A stretch of DNA of 50,406 nucleotides from Bacteroidales bacterium UBA3290 (lineage in GTDB: Bacteria; Bacteroidota; Bacteroidia; Bacteroidales; UBA932): NCBI GenBank assembly GCA_002361615.1, contig DETK01000047.1, positions 1-50,406 of the forward strand. Direction: 5' to 3'. The notes beneath the pieces are model-generated. The model did no database searches. It worked only from the letters and a program-made list of their open reading frames with translations, and was not told the DNA's origin. This document shows, piece by piece, positions 48,644 through 50,406 of the stretch. The translations under genes were made by a program, and so were the position numbers. Every line of letters begins with the position of its first letter. The first letter of the stretch is position 1.

Positions 48644-49829
48644 ACAGCAGATACGGTTTGCGCTGCGCCTTGAAGGAAGCCACGTCATCCGCCCACATCG
48701 CCTTGATCTCTTCGGCCGATGCGCCTTCCTTGATCATCTTGCGCACATAGTCGCGGCCGATGAGCAGCTCGAAGAACGAGCGGAAGAAGTGGTCGCCCAT
48801 GTGGAGGTTCCGGTACGCGTCAATCACGTATTCGAGGTTGATACCGGCTGCATTGACCGCCTCATCGGAAGGCTCGGTGCGCAGGTCCACGCCGAAGCAC
48901 TCCTGATCGAGCTGGGGCGGGTTCTTCGCCCCTTCCACGCTGCGCGGCGTGAAGGAGAAGGAGTAACCCTTCATGTTCGGATGGCCGTACATCTGGAAAG
49001 CCTGCGCCGTGCCGCGTCCCAGGCTTACCGGCGTCGCTTCGAAATAGCAGAGCGAGGGATACAGGTAGATCGAGCGCATGTCGGGCAGGTTCGGCGACGG
49101 CTTGACCGGTAGCACGTAGCGCGACTGGTGGGTATAATTCCGGCACTTGACCACCGTCAGGTCGCATTTCGCACCATCGGGCAGCCAGCCTTCGCCGTTG
49201 ATCATCAGCGCCAGTTCGCCCAGCGTCATGCCGTGGCACACCGGAATCGGGTACCAGCCCACACCGGATTTGTATTTCATATCGAGGATCGGGCCGTCCA
49301 CATAGAAGCCGATGGGATTGGGCCGGTCGAGCACGATCATCTTCTTGCCGTGCGTCGCGCAGACAGCCATCATCTTGCCCATGGTCACGTTGTAGGTGTA
49401 GAAGCGGCAGCCCACGTCCTGCAGGTCGAACAGCAGCACGTCGAACTCCGACATCGCCTCCTCCGAAGGGACGCCGCCCTTTCCGTCGTAGAGCGAACGG
49501 ATGGGGACGCCGGTCGGCTCGTCGACCGAACTGCTGACCAGTTCTCCGGCATCGGCCGTACCGCGGAAGCCATGTTCCGGCGAGAAGATGGAAACCACGT
49601 TCACGCCCAGCGAAAGCAGCGTGTCGAGCACGTGGCGGTCCTGCGTTATCATCCCGGTCTGGTTGGAGAGGATCGAGACCCGCTGCCCTTCCAGGAGCGG
49701 CAGATATTCATCAAGGGCCGTGGCACCCGGCAGGATATCGGGCGTGGGGGCATAGGTTCGCGGCTGCGGCGCCTTTCCGCACGCGAGGAGCGCGGGGAGC
49801 AGGACCGTCAGCAGGAGGAATCGTTTCAT
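48633..49829 (-). CDS. namZ: NamZ-type exo-beta-N-acetylmuramidase (DUF1343)
   Basis: NamZ removes MurNAc from the non-reducing end of peptidoglycan fragments. The 398-residue protein has a lipoprotein signal (LLLTVLLPALLAC) and the DUF1343 landmarks ILSNQTGMI, FSPEHGFRG, LLFDLQDVGCRFYTY, VLDRPNPIGFYVDGP, VCHGMTLGELA and TPVSLGRGTAQAF, with a C-terminal helical part. The length is typical. It follows tsaE by 5 bases and overlaps the GH18 gene, giving an operon built for recovery of cell-wall amino sugars. Confidence 0.93.
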   Translation of the reverse strand: MKRFLLLTVLLPALLACGKAPQPRTYAPTPDILPGATALDEYLPLLEGQRVSILSNQTGMITQDRHVLDTLLSLGVNVVSIFSPEHGFRGTADAGELVSSSVDEPTGVPIRSLYDGKGGVPSEEAMSEFDVLLFDLQDVGCRFYTYNVTMGKMMAVCATHGKKMIVLDRPNPIGFYVDGPILDMKYKSGVGWYPIPVCHGMTLGELALMINGEGWLPDGAKCDLTVVKCRNYTHQSRYVLPVKPSPNLPDMRSIYLYPSLCYFEATPVSLGRGTAQAFQMYGHPNMKGYSFSFTPRSVEGAKNPPQLDQECFGVDLRTEPSDEAVNAAGINLEYVIDAYRNLHMGDHFFRSFFELLIGRDYVRKMIKEGASAEEIKAMWADDVASFKAQRKPYLLYEE

Positions 49830-49834
49830 ATCGT

Positions 49835-50248
49835 TCAGAATAATAAGGTTCGCGTTTCTGCGTCTTCCACCAGGATCTGCACTTTGAGCGCATCTTCCGG
49901 CAGCAACTCCTCAATCATCTCGGGCCATTCCACCAGGCACAGCGCGCCGGAATCGAAGTACTCGTAGAGCCCGATGTCCAGCGCTTCAGAAAGCCGGTTG
50001 ATCCTATAGAAATCAAAGTGGTACACAGGCTCACCCGCCCCGTCGCGGTATTCGTTGACGATGGTGAAAGTGGGACTGGTGACGACATCTTGCACGCCCA
50101 GTGCCTGGCAGACCGCCGTGATGAAGGTGGTCTTGCCCGCTCCCATCGAACCGTAGAAAGCGATGACGCTGTGCGGCCCGATGTGCTGCAGGAACACCCG
50201 CGCCGCCCGCGGGAGGTCGTCCGTTCCGTTGATGATGATCTCGGTCAT
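49835..50248 (-). CDS. tsaE: tRNA t6A modification ATPase TsaE
   Basis: The 137-residue P-loop protein assists the TsaBD complex in t6A37 formation. It has the Walker A motif FYGSMGAGKTTF, followed by VTSPTFTIVNEY and a HFDFYRI segment and VEWPEMIEELLP, all standard for TsaE. The start at 50248 sits 6 bases after a perfect promoter motif. It heads the namZ operon, an unusual placing of a housekeeping gene in front of sugar-salvage genes. TsaC is at 10348-10926. Confidence 0.95.
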   Translation of the reverse strand: MTEIIINGTDDLPRAARVFLQHIGPHSVIAFYGSMGAGKTTFITAVCQALGVQDVVTSPTFTIVNEYRDGAGEPVYHFDFYRINRLSEALDIGLYEYFDSGALCLVEWPEMIEELLPEDALKVQILVEDAETRTLLF

Positions 50249-50254
50249 AGATGA

Positions 50255-50262
50255 CAAAGATA
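50255..50262 (-). promoter_or_regulatory. -7 promoter motif for the tsaE-namZ operon
   Basis: CAAAGATA reads TATCTTTG on the minus strand and lies 6 bases from the tsaE ATG. Confidence 0.65.
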
Positions 50263-50388
50263 ACGAAAAAAACGGCCCGTTGGCTACTTCCATTTTTCAG
50301 CAGATGATTATTCCGCCAAGTAGCCGCAATGGAATCCCTGCCCCAAGAACTTATGGGTTTGGTATGTTTGCGCCAAGGGCTGATTTGA

Positions 50389-50406
50389 TGTGCCCCCCAA
50401 AAGTTG
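50389..50406. mobile_element. Possible terminal repeat of an IS3-type element at the window edge
   Basis: The last 18 bases, TGTGCCCCCCAAAAGTTG, resemble the C-run/AAAAGTTG ends of IS3/IS150-group elements known from Bacteroidota. No transposase is in view because the window stops here. The stretch 50263-50388 holds nothing I can identify. Confidence 0.3.

Overview
The window looks like a chromosomal piece of a GC-rich, gut-type member of the Bacteroidales (phylum Bacteroidota). Three things point there. The -7 promoter motif TAnnTTTG recurs in front of genes (2261, 3536, 6408/6425, 12352, 19600/19622, 39317, 44497, 50255). The gene families are typical of the phylum: BACON-domain lipoproteins, TPR-LuxR membrane regulators, ECF sigma factors paired with two-membrane anti-sigma proteins, NamZ, and YD/RHS giants. 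Most genes also overlap or are spaced by only a few bases.

Layout. 1-5.9 kb: the end of a GH3 glycosidase, a two-module flavodoxin-like protein, a REP-associated tyrosine transposase (RAYT) with flanking palindromes, and a phosphoribosyltransferase overlapping a CodB-type permease. 5.9-10.9 kb: ispF, divergent from an operon of a small membrane protein, mutL, a rhomboid protease, a membrane-anchored EEP phosphodiesterase and tsaC. 10.9-18.8 kb: a TPR-LuxR regulator faces two tandem giant lipoproteins (BACON / LRR-like / thioredoxin-like / M64 peptidase) across a promoter region with four evenly arranged TACGTA palindromes. 18.8-23.9 kb: rsmE, divergent from a NagX-like acyltransferase, a YfcE-type phosphodiesterase and a DPP-IV-like peptidase that ends in a strong terminator.

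23.9-42.6 kb is the accessory heart of the window. It holds four serpins, two ECF-sigma / trans-envelope anti-sigma (Dma-like) pairs, a C10 (streptopain-like) cysteine protease, an RHS protein with an AT-rich C-terminal tip and a likely immunity lipoprotein, a displaced RHS fragment and a DUF2971 protein. Much of 28-32 kb and 37.7-44.6 kb is visibly richer in AT than the rest, which suggests acquisition. The pairing of protease inhibitors, a secreted protease and trans-envelope sigma switches is the best candidate here for an undescribed system: a protease/antiprotease-coupled envelope signalling unit.

42.7-50.4 kb: a hipBA toxin-antitoxin pair, then a tightly packed minus-strand operon tsaE - namZ - GH18 - ROK kinase - MFS transporter - SIS protein that looks like amino-sugar or peptidoglycan-fragment salvage. 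A 113-base scar at 40974-41086 fuses the 3' end of hipA to the 3' end of the SIS gene, a trace of duplication and deletion around the toxin locus. I found no tRNA, rRNA or CRISPR array.
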